In this document: positions 30,174-59,166 of the stretch, piece after piece
How positions within the stretch are numbered: the first letter of the stretch is position 1
Layout of the letters: each line of letters starts with the position of its first letter
Assembly: GCA_018292915.2 (NCBI GenBank)
Contig: JACVVK020000210.1
Coordinates: forward strand, 1,051,001-1,115,000
Direction: 5' to 3'
DNA length: 64,000 nt
Source of the DNA: Batillaria attramentaria
Taxonomy: Eukaryota; Mollusca; Gastropoda; Batillariidae
Position numbers and translations under genes: made by a program
The notes under the pieces: model-generated
Told to the model about the DNA's origin: nothing
The model's database searches: none
The model's input: only the letters and a program-made list of their open reading frames with translations

Positions 30174-30345
30174 ACTCAAAGTGCAGTTTTTTTGTTTTTG
30201 TTTTTTTTTTGGGGGGGGGGGAGTACTATTAGAGGTGTGTTGTTATGTTACATGACGGGTGTTGTGTGATGCGTGAGAAATGACAAAGTCGATGATGATG
30301 TGCGGTCTGTGTCCAAAGGCACACTGAATCAAACGCAAGCTGTTT

Positions 30346-30348
<3 letters not shown>

Positions 30349-30407
<59 letters not shown>
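30349..30407. repeat. (GT)n microsatellite
   Basis: About 29 GT units between the two convergent gene clusters. A (CA)n/(CGCA)n array follows at 30486-30545. Confidence 0.97.
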
Positions 30408-30409
<2 letters not shown>

Positions 30410-30501
30410 AAGGGGGAAGGAGGAGGATGTTGAGGCGCTGAAAACTGTGTATCTGTGACATAGCTGACCGTGCATTGCCATACGTACACACACACACACA
30501 C

Positions 30502-30545
<44 letters not shown>

Positions 30546-30825
30546 TTAGAGAAACGGTAATTGTCAACTAATACACTATCAGGTGTGCAAATCTACCGTT
30601 CTTGACAAGGGTTGGTCGTTTTCATTGTTGTTTGTTTGTTGTTGTTGTTGTTGTTGTTTATTTAGTTTGTCGCTGGTTCAAAACAAAAATGAAAGTACTT
30701 TCGGTTGGAACACAGATTTTGTTTTGATCTCCATTTTCACTGATCCATCACAGACATTCAACCAGAAATGACATCATTAGACTGTGCACTGTTTCATACC
30801 ACAAAACTAGAGGAGCAAAGCCTCC

Positions 30826-32147
30826 TTGGCTCACTTGTGAGATGGGTCAAGGTCATTCAAAAGAGTATGTTTGTAAAGTTCTTATCACTATCTATCCTGA
30901 AGTAAGGTGTCTCTTGTGTTCACAGTTCCTAAGAAAACGGAGAATGGCAATATAACAGTTTTCCCAGGACAGTTTGAGATCTGTAAGAGCTTATCAATGA
31001 ATATCATTACGCCAAGTTTGATAGCTCTAGTTTTGTAGTTTCCTTACAAATGGTAATGTAAAATTTCACAGCAGACAGCTGTAATGACCTTGACCTTGAG
31101 TCAAGGTCATTCAAAAGGGTATGTCTGCATAGGTCTCATTTCTGTCTATCATTGTGCTTTGTTTGGTGCCTCTGCTGTTTGTTGTTTCCAAGAAAATGCT
31201 AACGTTAAAGTTTCCGCAAAACGTCTTGAATGGCCTTGACCTTGACTCAAGGATATTGAATACAAGTATGCCAGTACAGGTTTTGTCAATGTCTCTCACC
31301 ATGCAAAGTTTGATGCCTCTTATACCCCTAGATTCTGAGAAAATGGCAATTTTAAATTTCCAATGAGACAGCTTTAATGACCTTGACCTTCAGTCAAGGT
31401 CATTCAAAATGGTATGTATTGGGAGGTCTTACTGCTGTCTATCAGCAAGCCAGGTTTGGTGTTTCTGCTGCTTATTGTTTCTGAGAAAATGCCAATGTTA
31501 AGGTTTTGGAAGCTTTTCTGCAAACAGCTTGTATGGCCTTGACCTTGACTCAAAGTCACTGAATACAGGTATGTCTGTAAAGGTGTTGTCAATATCTATA
31601 ATCATGCAAAGTTTGATGTCTCTTGCTTTTCTGGATTCTGAGAAAATGCCAATGCAAAAGTTCCAAACGGACAGCTTTAGTGACCTTGACCTTGGGTCAA
31701 GGTCAATCAATATGATATGTTTTGAAAGGTCTTATGGCTGTCTATCAGCCTGCCAAGTTTGGTGCCTCTGCTGTTCATTGTTTCTGAGAAAATGCCAATG
31801 TTAAGGTTTTGGAAGGTTTTCCGCAAAACAGCTTGTTCGGCCTTGACCTTGACTTAAAGTCACTGAATACAGGTATGTCAGTAAAGGTGTTGTCAATGTC
31901 TATCACCATGCAAAGTTTGATGTCTCTGGCTTTCCTAGATTCTGAGAAATTGCCAATGTAATATTTCCAAACAGACAGCTTTAGTGGCCTTGACCTTGGG
32001 TCAAGGTCAATCAATATGGTATGGTTTGAAAGGTCTTATGGCTGTCTATCAGCATGCCAAGTTTGGTGCCTCTGCTGTTTGTAGATTCTGAGAAAATGCC
32101 AATGTTAAGGTTTACTGCGGACACACACACACACAGACAGACAGACA

Positions 32148-32183
<36 letters not shown>

Positions 32184-32233
32184 GACGACGGAGGGTTATT
32201 ACATAGACTCACTTTGTTACACAAGTGAGCCAA
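30826..32233. mobile_element. inverted-repeat-bounded element with internal ~300-bp repeats carrying TCAAGGTCA palindromes
   Basis: The left end TTGGCTCACTTGTGA (30826-30840) is inverted at the right end, ACAAGTGAGCCAA (32221-32233). Inside, about five imperfect units of roughly 292-305 bases are centred on TGACCTTGACCTTGAG plus TCAAGGTCA (near 31087, 31379, 31682 and 31987). Each unit also contains a half unit with ggccttgaccttgactcaa. A (CA)n/(CAGA)n block lies near the right end. The small open frames are repeat shadows. No transposase. Confidence 0.8.
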
Positions 32234-32558
32234 AAAGCAGAACATGTATCCACAACACTATACGTCAAAAGGCCGTTCACGCCCATTTCTCAAGATTCTG
32301 AGAATGTCTAAAAGACAGCCACAACCAAACAAACAACTTCTTGAAAAAGATATGATCATGATTTTTATCGGCATTCAGACATGGCTTTCCCACCACCGTA
32401 TTACACTTATATATGTGTAAACACGATTAAATCATGTCCATTATTCCAGTTATTATTGTAGAATGTAGTGAGGACTACTTGTAGGCTGGGCAGATATAAT
32501 AATCGTTTCATCATCATCATCATCATCATCATTATCATCATCTCTCTCTCTCTCTCTC
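32234..32558. other. intergenic, ends in (CAT)n and (TC)n
   Basis: No gene seen. (CAT)n at 32510-32540 and (TC)n at 32541-32558. Confidence 0.6.
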
Positions 32559-32728
32559 GGGGAGCCGGGGTGGTCGAATGGTAGAGTGTTGGACTTCTAA
32601 TGCTCGCGTCATGAGTTCGATCCCGGTTGGGGCCAAATATTTGTGCTGGCTTTTTCATCGTTGCCCCGTCTTTGATATCACCCTATGTGGTGGAAAAGGA
32701 CGTTAAACCCCCAAACACCCACCCACCC
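32559..32728 (+). mobile_element. SINE family A, full length
   Basis: Head GGTGGTCGAATGGTAGAGTG. The tail runs into (TC)n and (CA)n/(CGCA)n. Confidence 0.92.
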
Positions 32729-33400
32729 TCTCTCTCTCTCTCTCACACACACACGCACGCACGCACGCACACTTTCTTCACGTCTCAGGTCTGTCACAAG
32801 TAATATTAATCAATATATTGACCACAAACCTTTTTCAGTGCATCACTGGTCTGTCACAATTAAGTCTGAGGATTCTGAACACAGCTCTGTATATCTACCA
32901 CACACGTATTTCAATGCCCGCTTGAAGGTTTTCCAAGAGCAGACGACAGTTTTTATACAATTAGTTAATCACGTATATAAATACTCAAAAAAATACATGC
33001 AGTTTATCATTAGTTTTAAGGGGTTTTCATAAGATTCAGAAACGTAGCCATACACGCAGCAAATCAATGATAAGCTACAATGGCTGGACATAAATATTAA
33101 TTAAGTTTAGATTAATCAGATTATGTTCAGATTTAAATGAACTCAAATAAAAAAAGGTATTTTGATTTTGAATCTGAAGTGCCGATACTACACCCAAAAC
33201 AAAAATGACCAACAAAATATGGCCCGAAGCAGTTCTGGTCAGCTAGTGACCGAAGTACTATAGCAGACGCCTCGCTTTTCGCTTTACGTTTAGCCCTTTG
33301 TTGTCTCATTGCATGTGAGAGGCTTTAACTGTGCATGCGTTTCAGTGGTACTATTTTAGACACTATCACATTTCCAATAATAAACCCATGGATAAATACA
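32729..33400. other. intergenic, no recognised gene
   Basis: A/T-rich. Includes a LINE- or SINE-like tail with AAATAAAAAAAGGTATTTTG near 33146. Nothing else is supported. Confidence 0.45.
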
Positions 33401-33404
33401 CTGA

Positions 33405-33730
33405 ATTGAATCGAACTGAATACAAAAAAAATTGAACTGAACTGAATTGAATTGAACTGAAATGAAAAGAGCCCAGAATAACTTGTGAGCATAAAATATG
33501 CTTGAAGAAATTTCTTTTCACCCGAAGGAATTGAACTGAATTGAATTGAACTGAACTGAATTGAATTCAACTGAAATGAAAACAGCCCAGAATGACTTGT
33601 GAGCCTAGATATGCTGGAAGAAATTTCTGTTCGCCCGAAAGAATTGAACTGAATTGAGTTGAATTGGATTGAATTGAAAACAGCCAAGAATGACTTGTGA
33701 ATGCTGAAAGAGAATTCTGTTCGCCCAAAG
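33405..33730. repeat. about 100-115 bp tandem repeat with (GAATTGAACT)n
   Basis: Three units, each with gaattgaactgaa runs and then cagcccagaat(a/g)acttgtga near 33469, 33583 and 33680, followed by agaa(a/t)ttct(g/t)ttc(g/a)ccc. Degenerate and non-coding. Confidence 0.85.
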
Positions 33731-33815
33731 TTTGTTTTTTTTTGTACCTTCGCGAACCCACGTTCGGCCTTTTTCGAGGTCAATGAAGACACTACTTAAG
33801 ATCAGTTTCAGGAAT

Positions 33816-34120
33816 GGGGTGAGCGGTGGTCTAATAGGTAGCGCGTCGGACTTAGCCGCTGCGCCACTGAACACCAATGTCATGGCGATGAAGCGTGGGC
33901 TCGAGCCCAGGTCGAGCTTGTGATACGTGATACCGGTTTTTCCTGGCTGCCGGGCTGCTCATCGGGGGGGTTTCTCTCCGGGTTATCCGGCTTTCCTCCC
34001 CCAGCAAACAATTGTAAAAAAAAAATAAAATAGGTATTGGATGGCGCTGCACCGCGACGACGTACTATCCCCGGGGGAAGCAGCACGAATTTCCCAGAAG
34101 GGATAATAAAGTAGTTTAAA
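33816..34120 (+). mobile_element. tRNA-derived SINE, family B, full length
   Basis: Head GGTGAGCGGTGGTCTAATAG, box B GGCTCGAGCCC, tail GGGATAATAAAGTAG. It ends 6 bases from the stop codon of the pore-former gene on the other strand, so it would form that gene's 3' UTR. Confidence 0.85.
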
Positions 34121-34125
34121 AAAAT

Positions 34126-49845
<15,720 letters not shown>

Positions 49846-49864
49846 AGTTCTCGCGAGCTTGAGT

Positions 49865-49885
49865 GGATGTTATTATAGGATGTGT
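49865..49885 (-). promoter_or_regulatory. TATA-like box of pore-former copy 1
   Basis: The minus strand reads GACACATCCTATAATAAC. The preceding bases are the same in copy 2, whose box is CCTATAAAAAAA. Conservation around the box between paralogues supports a core promoter. Confidence 0.6.
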
Positions 49886-50149
49886 CACAGCAGCTAAAGG
49901 TCAATTTTTTATGTCGGGAATTTCGATTGTTTGGAGACGAGAGCAAGTGCCGAGTATGTAGACCCGTAGCTACTATATACGGGCTGTTTTAGTTGTGTTA
50001 CACTGAAAGTGTTTTCGGAGCGCCTGCGCCGTGCACACAGATTTGCCGGATCAGTCGCCGGAGTGTAGTTATATCAAGCACGGTTTTAATACATACAGGG
50101 AAGGAAGAAGGGTTGGTGTGTTGGGCCTGAACTGGCTGTTAACGGGTAG

Positions 50150-50325
50150 GGGCGGAGTGGAGAGGGGGATGGTGGAGAGGGGGATGGTGGAGGGGGGATG
50201 GTGGAGGGGGGATGGTGGAGGAGGGGGATATGGTGGAGGGGGGGATGGTGGAGGGGGGATGGTGGAGAGGGGGATGGTGGAGGGGGGATGGTGGAGGGGG
50301 GAGGGGAGGGGGCGGGGTTGAGATG
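50150..50325. repeat. (GGGATGGTGGAG)n purine minisatellite
   Basis: About 12 imperfect units of ggggatggtggag. Confidence 0.96.
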
Positions 50326-50780
50326 ATTAAAGATAAATTTTAATTTAGTTTTTTTTTTTTAAACCACGCTTTTCTCTGATTTTCTTGGGAGGGGGTGGGG
50401 GGGTGGGGGTGGGGTGGGGGGTAGGTACTCATAAGTGACTTTCGGTTAAAAATCATCTTACAGAACGTGGGCACTTGGGGAAGATTTGCCAGCTCTGTGC
50501 ACGTGATTCAGAATGCGGTAGTATTGAGGCATATTAAATTACGGTCGTTTTGACCGGCAAACCCTTCTAAATGCCTGCTACCTTAAACAAGTGCAGTTTT
50601 ATCATTTTTGGAGCTTCGTCGTAGATTTGTGTCTTTTTCAACAAACTCGAAATCAAACTACAGAAGGAGCAACGAAGTCTAAGTACAGACACAAAAATAC
50701 ATTCCCCCCCCCCCCCCCCCGGCCAAACAAAAGAAAACAAAGCAGAAAACCCCAACCAATAAAGAAAAACAAAACAACAA

Positions 50781-50980
50781 GGAGGAACGGCCCCGTCCTA
50801 CAAAGTTGTTTCTCCAAATTTCATGTTATTTTGTCTGTTTTGTTGTTATTGTTGCCGGTTCTCCCCTCTCCAAGTTCTACCAATGACACTAGATCCTCTA
50901 CGACCTCGACCGATTAGTCACGTGACTGGGGGGTGGGGCCGGGTGGGGGGAGAGAGAGAGAGAGACAGACAGACAGAGAC

Positions 50981-51036
<56 letters not shown>

Positions 51037-52262
51037 TGGGTGTTTAGGAGTTTAACGTCCTTTTCCACCACGTAAGGGTGCTTTCTAAGACGGGGCAACG
51101 AGAGAAAGGCCAGCACAAACATTTGGCCCCAGCCGGGATTCGAACTCTCGACCCGAGCATTGAAAGTCCAACGCTCTACCATTCGGCCACCCTGGCTCCC
51201 CAGAGAGAGAGAGAGAGGAGAGAGGAGGAGTAGAGAGATGAAGAGAGGAGAGAGGAGGAGAGCAGAGAGAGAGAGAGAGGTCAGTTCCGTGAACTTAAAC
51301 ATTTGACGTCAGCCTCAGGCAGGTCGTCATACACAGACAGAGAGATGACGTCAATTCCGCGAACTAAACATTTTCACGTCAGCCTCTAGCACTGCTATCG
51401 TCTGAGGAAGCTTGTTTATGTCTTGTGATTTCCCTGTTGGCTTTGTGGCTTCCCCGATTGAATTATTTTTCACATGAAATCTGGAAGATCTAGAGGGCTG
51501 GTTAAATGTCGGAGGCAAGTGGACGATACTTGCTTATTTTGTCTGTGAACTAAGCGTTTGACGTCAGCTTCACACTGGTGGTATGACAGATGATGCTTGT
51601 GCATGTCTTGTGATTTCCCTGTTGCTTTTGTGACTTCCCTGGCTGAACTAATTTTTACATAAAATCTGGAAGATCTAGAGGGCGGTGAACATGGACTAGA
51701 ATACCTTGGATTGTACTTATGAAATCGAAAATTTTGGAACTCATTTGACCGTGCTTCTCGCAGAAACTTGAAAACGTTATGTTTATCTAAAAGTTCAGTT
51801 ATTCTAAATGCTAAAGCTATAATAGTGCAGTAGTTCCTGTCATATGTGCAGTTGTCACACTAGACAAAAACGCCGGGATGATAAGTAATTTGCAGTAGTC
51901 TTTTCATAGATATTTGATCTTATGTGGCAAACCACCCCTACCTCGGAAATATTTTTTTTACACAAAACCAGTCAGAGCTACAGAGCTGTAGCACTAATCA
52001 ATGCAGTGTGATTGGGTAGAACTTCCAAAGTCTAGAAAATGAAGGAATTTGAACAACTTTTTTCGAAAAAATTCGTAACGACCGATTTTTTAAAATTGGC
52101 GATAACTCTTCTGAAAATGCGGCAGGCTAAAAATCGTGAAAGGTAGCTCTGGAGAAGGTGATTTCCCATTTCATCTCAAAGTAAAAAGGCCTCCATCGAG
52201 GTGGTTTAGGAGATAGCCATCATTACATCCGTACACACACACACACCACACACACACACACA

Positions 52263-52310
<48 letters not shown>

Positions 52311-52507
52311 TTCCCGCCAAAAAGAACGCAGCAGCAAAGTGTGCACGTAAGGTGTCTATGACGCAGATTTCGTTACGTCACTGTGTGCGTGAAAGTAAGT
52401 ATTGTTTGGAGAAACGTCACAGTCTTGTTTTGTATCACTGAAACTTGCTGCTGCGCGTAGCAAAATCTGCCCCGTCTCATAAAGTTGTTTCTCTATAGAG
52501 AAACAAC
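50781..52507. repeat. about 1.7-kb repeat, copy 2
   Basis: Matches 35953-37567 from AAGGAGGAACGGCCCCGTCC to the palindrome GTTGTTTCTCTATAG.... It is longer because of expanded (GA)n and (CA)n tracts. It lies upstream of the copy 1 promoter. Confidence 0.88.
51029..51201 (-). mobile_element. SINE family A, full length
   Basis: Same internal position as the SINE in the first copy of the 1.6-kb repeat, and the same orientation. Confidence 0.9.
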
Positions 52508-52726
52508 TTAAAAACCGACAAACAACAACAACAAACAAAACAAAAACAACAGCAACAAAAAACTCCAACCACCCAAACAACTAAACACACCCCCAACAAT
52601 AACCACAACAGCAATTACGACAACAAACGACTAAAAATAAACAGCATACAAAAAAAAAGCGCATGAACAAACACAAAACAAACACAAAAAAAGACATTCA
52701 GACATATTTTCAGGTACACAAAAGAG

Positions 52727-53092
<366 letters not shown>

Positions 53093-53904
53093 TAGACACA
53101 AACAAACAAACTGAGGCCAAACCAGTCCAGACAGAAGAACATGAATTGACAGAAGTGTTCGTCAGCGGTTCATAGGCCGGGGGAATATGTCATGTCGGCG
53201 GCAGTCAGTCGTTACTGGCAAATAATCATTTCTAGCTGTTTAAAGATCCATTTCTTGATTAAAACACACTGTATACGACTTTTCTTTCTTAAACGTTATA
53301 GATTTACCAAAGCTGCCATTTCGCTAGTAATTTTCTGACTTGAAAGTCTGATACATATGAAAATTGCGCATTGAACAAAAATATATGAGAGCGGAGAGAC
53401 TCAAGGGAGAGAAGTGACGCCAGTGCTGACAACGCCGTTACAGTTACCTCCCATGCTAAATTTGGCCATAACCAAGCTGCACGCGATCGCCGCGGGGCAG
53501 TAATTATAGACGACGACAACAACAACAACAATAGCAACACCACCACCACAACAACAGCCGTTGCTGTTACGAACAGTAACACTAATAGTAAAGTAACACT
53601 CATGATAGTCCTTAACTTGATACTGATGAGACCAGCAGTCAGTCCCTTTTAAACCGGCAGCACCTCAAACTGTGAGCCTGGCTCAGGCAGACAGACACGC
53701 ACGCACGCAGACTCATCCTAGCACTCGGAAACCCCTATCCCATATATGGAAAGCTGCTGAGATACTTTAGTGATAGTTCTACCCACTACAGACAGACTGC
53801 TAGACTGAACTAGAGACTGAGCAAGTATTAGCCTTCCTTCCACCTCACCTAAACTGATGTGTAATCAAAGAGCAATACAGCAACTGAAACAATCAGTATG
53901 AGTA
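53093..53904. other. intergenic between the pore-former copies
   Basis: No gene recognised. An AAC repeat lies at 53514-53530. Confidence 0.5.
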
Positions 53905-54535
53905 CTGTTTTTTTTAATTTCTTTTTTTAATTCACATTTTGCACATATACAAGATAGACATAACATAGGCACACAATCAACCAACGGAAGAAAAAAAACA
54001 AAAACAAACAAACAAACAAACAAACAAAAAAAACCCCACATATACCGGTAAAGCAGGAAAAACCCAACAAGAACAACAAAAACCAAAAAAACCACAGAAC
54101 AAAAAAACAAGAATGAAACAAACAAGAGACAACAGCGACACCCCCCCCTCCCCCCCTCCCCAGGCGAACAGACATTTGTCCGGAGCGCTTATAAATATCT
54201 AGCCATGTCGATCTACTAAGATACAGATGTATACTTGTAATACATAGTATGTACCTTAAAATGATTTTACATTATTAACTTTTTATACGGGAACCAATCA
54301 TGATCGAATTTCACAAGCTTTCCACAGATTCCATATCTGTAACTTTCTGTTATATATCTCTGTCGTACAGATCTGATGAATACATTAATGTCTGGCAGTG
54401 ACTCCTGTAATCTACATTTGTAAATATGAACTTTTCCTGACAGTAAAAGAAGATCTATTGTTTCGTCTGTTCTAACATTTTTTTTTTCATTCCAAACACC
54501 ACCAGAGTATCCGAAAGAGTAAATGAAGTATTGTT
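53905..54535 (-). mobile_element. LINE (L1-like) 3' end, minus strand
   Basis: Minus-strand codons run without a stop from about 54530 to TAA 54267-54269 and include GVWNEKKNVRTDETIDLLLL, SGKVHIYKCRLQESLPDINV, FIRSVRQRYITESYR and DWFPYKKL. The pattern of a WN..., HIYKCR..., PxxxxF... C-terminus is what L1-like ORF2 proteins show. The 3' UTR then runs to a T-rich stretch (A-rich on its own strand) at 53905. Truncated at the 5' end. Confidence 0.65.
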
Positions 54536-54881
54536 GTTTTTGTCAGTAATAGAAGCACAATACATGACAGGTGCTATTGCCACAGACAAAGATTTTATTT
54601 CCTTTAGCCCTCATTGGGGCATTGGGCATAAAACCAACCGGCAAACAAGCGATACAAAATCAATGACAGCGTCAGTGCTGTGTATGGTAAGTGAAAGAAA
54701 ATAAAAATGCAAGCAATGACATACACTTTGTACATATTGCCGTGAGAATCAATGATGGACATTTTCATGATATGAAATCGTGGTCATTATTAACTATACA
54801 GGATGAAATGACATGGCAAATTCAAGAAACTGAGTAAAGCGCTTATACAATACACAGCTATTGTTATTGTTATTGTCATTA
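54536..54881. other. intergenic, no recognised feature
   Basis: A/T-rich, possibly more of the LINE, but no motif is seen. Confidence 0.4.
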
Positions 54882-54936
54882 TATCACCCATACCTGGTGG
54901 AAAAGGACGTTAACCTCCCAAACACCCACCCACCCC
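54882..54936 (+). mobile_element. SINE family A, 3' fragment
   Basis: TGGTGGAAAAGGACGTTAAC and the CACCCACCC tail only. Confidence 0.8.
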
Positions 54937-55097
54937 TGCCACAGACGTCATCCGTGTATTGCACTCAAATATCAGCTTATAATAAAGACAGATTTTTTAG
55001 CGGGTGTACAGGCGCAGTCACAACCCTGTTATCAAATCGAAACTAGCATTGTCTTTTGGAAAGTTTAGGCGGTTTTTTTTTCTTGTTTTTTTTTTTG

Positions 55098-55330
55098 TCC
55101 CAACTTTTTGCCAGTTCCAGTGGTGTTCCTCCCAGATAATGGGTGGAATCCACGGAGGGCTCGGAAGCCGGGGCATTTTTTAAATTTTTTTATTATGCAT
55201 GATGATGGAGATGAGGATGATGGTAATATGATGCTATGGAGAGCCGTGGTTTGGGAGAGGGCCGCACTCGACCCTTCCTGTCATAAATATCCCGGCATGA
55301 ACCAGGCCCGGGAAACTACGGCACCTGCGG
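55098..55330 (-). mobile_element. SINE family D, reverse copy, in the 3' flank of pore-former copy 2
   Basis: The minus strand carries the family D tail: ATGCATAATAAAA, GTGGATTCCACC and CTGGGAGGAACACCACTGG, colinear with 900-1077. It supplies an AATAAA on the minus strand (55194-55189), about 220 bases after the stop codon of the pore-former. Confidence 0.75.
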
Positions 55331-55414
55331 TGCCGGCCGTGTAATCATCCACATCATGTTTCATACCAAGGGAAACACCTCCAAAGTCGCACACGTGAAG
55401 TGGGTGAGGCGTCT

Positions 55415-55693
55415 TTAATCTTCTCTCGGCCCAGGAGGATGTTCCATTCCTTCTGCTGCACCCTGGTTCGCTTCCGGTAGGTCGTCGAGGCGGATTATAC
55501 AGGTAGGAAAGACTGAGCCACCCAGCACTCCTTTGACGTGAAACTGCACGGCGTTCGTGACCTCTTCGCTCACGCGGTGGTTCGGGAACACGTGCGGAAG
55601 ATTGGTCAAATGAATTCTGAAGACAATCTTTCCACGCTTGTCTTTGATAGATATCAAGGCTTTCCCTGTTGGCATGATTATTTTCACCGTGGC
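55415..55693 (-). CDS. pore-former copy 2, terminal coding exon
   Basis: Acceptor tccacgcag. Starts ATVKIIMPTGKALISIKDKR, ends in TAA. 93 codons; aligns with 34126-34455 (IIMSMPAKRAPVYIKDKK) but with a shorter tail. Confidence 0.85.
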   Translation of the reverse strand, partial: ATVKIIMPTGKALISIKDKRGKIVFRIHLTNLPHVFPNHRVSEEVTNAVQFHVKGVLGGSVFPTCIIRLDDLPEANQGAAEGMEHPPGPRED

Positions 55694-56208
55694 CTGCGTG
55701 GACGGAAAGAAAAGAAATGTTCAAATGACATGATTTTAACTTTTTTTAAATAAAAAAAAAAAATTGGAATTTCTTCAGAAAGTCCTTTGCAGTCACATCG
55801 CTTGCTTCGCTTACGCCTGGCCTGTCCCAAGAGTCTCAGTTTGACTCACAGGTTGCCTCCCTTGTCCCCCCTTCCCCTCACAACCCCCCTCCACCCCCTC
55901 TCACTGACACTTGTCAGCTCAGCTATTCAAGTTTCGGTTTTGTTAGGTAGTTAAAAGATCCATGTCTCCACACACCTGAGTGTTCTGTCGTATGTATCCT
56001 GGATGTTACTTGCCTGCAGTTATAGGTCTTGTTTAAGCAGTTCAAAGATTCCTGTCTCCACACACCTGAGTATTCTGTCGTATGTATCTGGATTTTACTT
56101 TCTAGGCTTTGTTTAGGTAGTCGAGCGTATTAGAGCATGACATGTAATTTTGCCATGTACATGTCAGGCTGTTCTTCTCACGCTGACTTGATATTATCTG
56201 ACTTGTAG

Positions 56209-56256
<48 letters not shown>

Positions 56257-58768
56257 GAAGTAAGTAAAGCTGAGAGCGCTCCCTAGATCTAGGAGATATA
56301 TATATTAGACTACAAGTAAGATAATATCAATATATATATATATATATTTTTTTTTTGTCTCTTGTCTCTTCTTTTGTTTTATATTTTGTAGTTTAGCAAC
56401 AGCAAATTATAAACTGGTACGTGTGCCACAATTTCTACCGTTGAAAAAATAAAGTTTCATTGTCATTGTCATTGCCCCATAATTGCAGAACTCGGGAACG
56501 CCACGCTTTTTCAAACCAGCAAAGACCTCTGCAAACCACCCATTACCAAACCTGGTCATATGAAAGCAAAGCTGCAAGCAGTATACCACTAGGTTTCCCT
56601 TACCTCAAACATGGCGTGAATGTTGCGTTCTTCTTCTACAACGACAAGCTTGCACGACTTTCCAGCCTGCAATGTGAATGCGCTCTTCTCCGATGTCGTC
56701 ATTGTCTCGCCAGACGTAACGTGGGTTCCCGTGCCCTCTCTTGGGTTCTCGTAGCAATAAAAGCAAGACTCAGATCAGAAACTATAATAGTTTTTGTTTT
56801 TTTTTTGGGTTTTTTTTTTTTGTTGCTGCAGTTCAGTGTGTTCAAAACTGCATTCAAGGAACGTGCATTCTGAACCCACAGGTCTGTCTGTCTGTCTGTT
56901 ACGTCTGTCTTGCCATCTTTGATTGTGATTCATTTCTTGTATTTCTTTTCGTCTTTAGCTTTGTGTAGTCTTGTTTATTTTCTATTATAGCAACAGCTAA
57001 TTGAAAATTTTTGACTGTTTGGATCACTTCCTTTGAAAAATAAAGCCCCCCCCCCCCCCTCTCTCTCATATTTGTTTATACATCAATGATCTACCGCTTC
57101 ATCGAAGTAACAAGCTATCATGTGACTTATTCGCTGACGATGCGACCATTCACACTTATTTTTCACCTCTACCGTTGAAAAATAAAGTTTTCTTGATTCT
57201 TGACACCCCCCCCCCCCCGCCCCCTCTCTCTCTCCGTCTCTCTCTCGGGCAGCCGGCGTGGTCGAATGGTAGAGCGTTGGACTTGTAATGCTCGGGTCGT
57301 GAGTTCGATCCCGGCTGGGGCCACACCCACCCACTCACCCACCCTCTCTCTCTCTTGCCGCGAAATAGCCTTTGTTGCTTGCGCGGCGGTTAAGCCCTCT
57401 CTCTCTCTCTCTCTCTCCCTCGCTTCGCGGGTGCGACTTTGGGGATGCTTCCCTTCTTATGACCCAAAGAAGTCGATAAATACATGTCCGACATCACAGA
57501 TGCCGCCGTTCCCGGGTCTTGTAAACGCTGGGAAATGTATTCCCGAGCCACATGGACCCCCCCAACAGCATCTACCAACATCCTTATCTTCACGCATAAG
57601 CAAGAATTACTCCCAGCTGTCGAACCCTTCCGGATTCCACCCATGACCTGCGAGAAACACTGCCGGAGCTGGCGAAGACCTGGGACATTACAAAAATGTG
57701 ACCCGTTCTCACAAAAGGGACCATAAGTCGAAAATTATCAATTTTCAGATATGTATATTACTGCAATCTATTGGTTATGCGTTTTAATTCAGTATAAGAA
57801 TGAAAGCTGTACTACTAACATTGACAGAGATATCAGCAGTTGAAGCTGGCTACTCACAAGGCGGCCATACTGACCCCCGACACTCTTTTCGCCTGTAGTG
57901 GCGTTCGGCCTAGCGCGACTTACGGTCCCTTTCGCGAGAACGGGTCACAAATAGAAGGAAAAAGAAGAAAGACAATTAGATTGACAGCAGATTGCTTGGT
58001 ACCTACCACAGACGTAAAGAGATAGACGCACCGCCGCAAGCTGCCACCGCTGCTTGCGAGTGTCGCTATCGCGGCCCATCTTACGAATACCAGAACTCAG
58101 AGGCTCTGTGTATAGGACGCCTCGTTCGAAATACAAAGTTCTTTAGAAAGACGTCATCAGAAATGTGGCGTAAGATAAAGCGGACCAATGCTAAGAGCGC
58201 TATGTAAACAGCTGGCACTTCCAGGTACTCGCAACATGGCGCGCGGCGGCGTCACTTTTCCGGCACCGCGGTGCGTCTATCTCTACACGTCTGTGGTACC
58301 TACCTGTGACCGCGCTTCAAGTTCCACGCCTCCGACTTTGAAATTGAATTTGGCCTTGCCGCCAAAGGTGAATCCCTCCTGGAAGCTGGTTTGGACGGAG
58401 GCACTGGATGACTTCTCAAACGTGAACTCGTATGTCTTTTCGCTGTCTGAGTTGTTGATGAACGTCCTTTCCAGGAGGATAGTTCGATGGACTGTCGCAG
58501 GACAGGCCTGTGGGAAGCAACAGAATAATTCCAACCTCACCAACGTGCGAGAAACCAAGAAGCTATACGGCAACTGGTCCGGGTGGAGTTTTAAAATGAT
58601 CATGACAAATAATAAAATGGGTACTTAAGGGACGCCCTCCCTCTCGCCGCGGCGGGAGCTCAGGGCGCCTTATATTCAACACACACTCACTCACCCAGAA
58701 ACACACACAACATGCCTTCAGACATACATTTAACTACAAACACATAATGTGCAGCATCCTACACGGGC

Positions 58769-58862
<94 letters not shown>

Positions 58863-59091
58863 CCACCACCACCACCACCAACAACAAAACAAAAACAGCT
58901 AATAAAACACTAGTTACTTACGCTTGTCCCATTCAAGGACTGGTCAGCATTGTCATTATCACCAAACTGGCGGACCGTTGCTCCCGAGTTTTCAAAGTAG
59001 AAATCATCCTTGGGTACTTCTATAGTGTAATCCGCGCGACGCAAACACAGCCGTTTTAAGCTGCACTCACAGATTCAACCCAGTTCAGTAT

Positions 59092-59125
<34 letters not shown>

Positions 59126-59134
59126 GCAGCAGCA

Positions 59135-59166
<32 letters not shown>

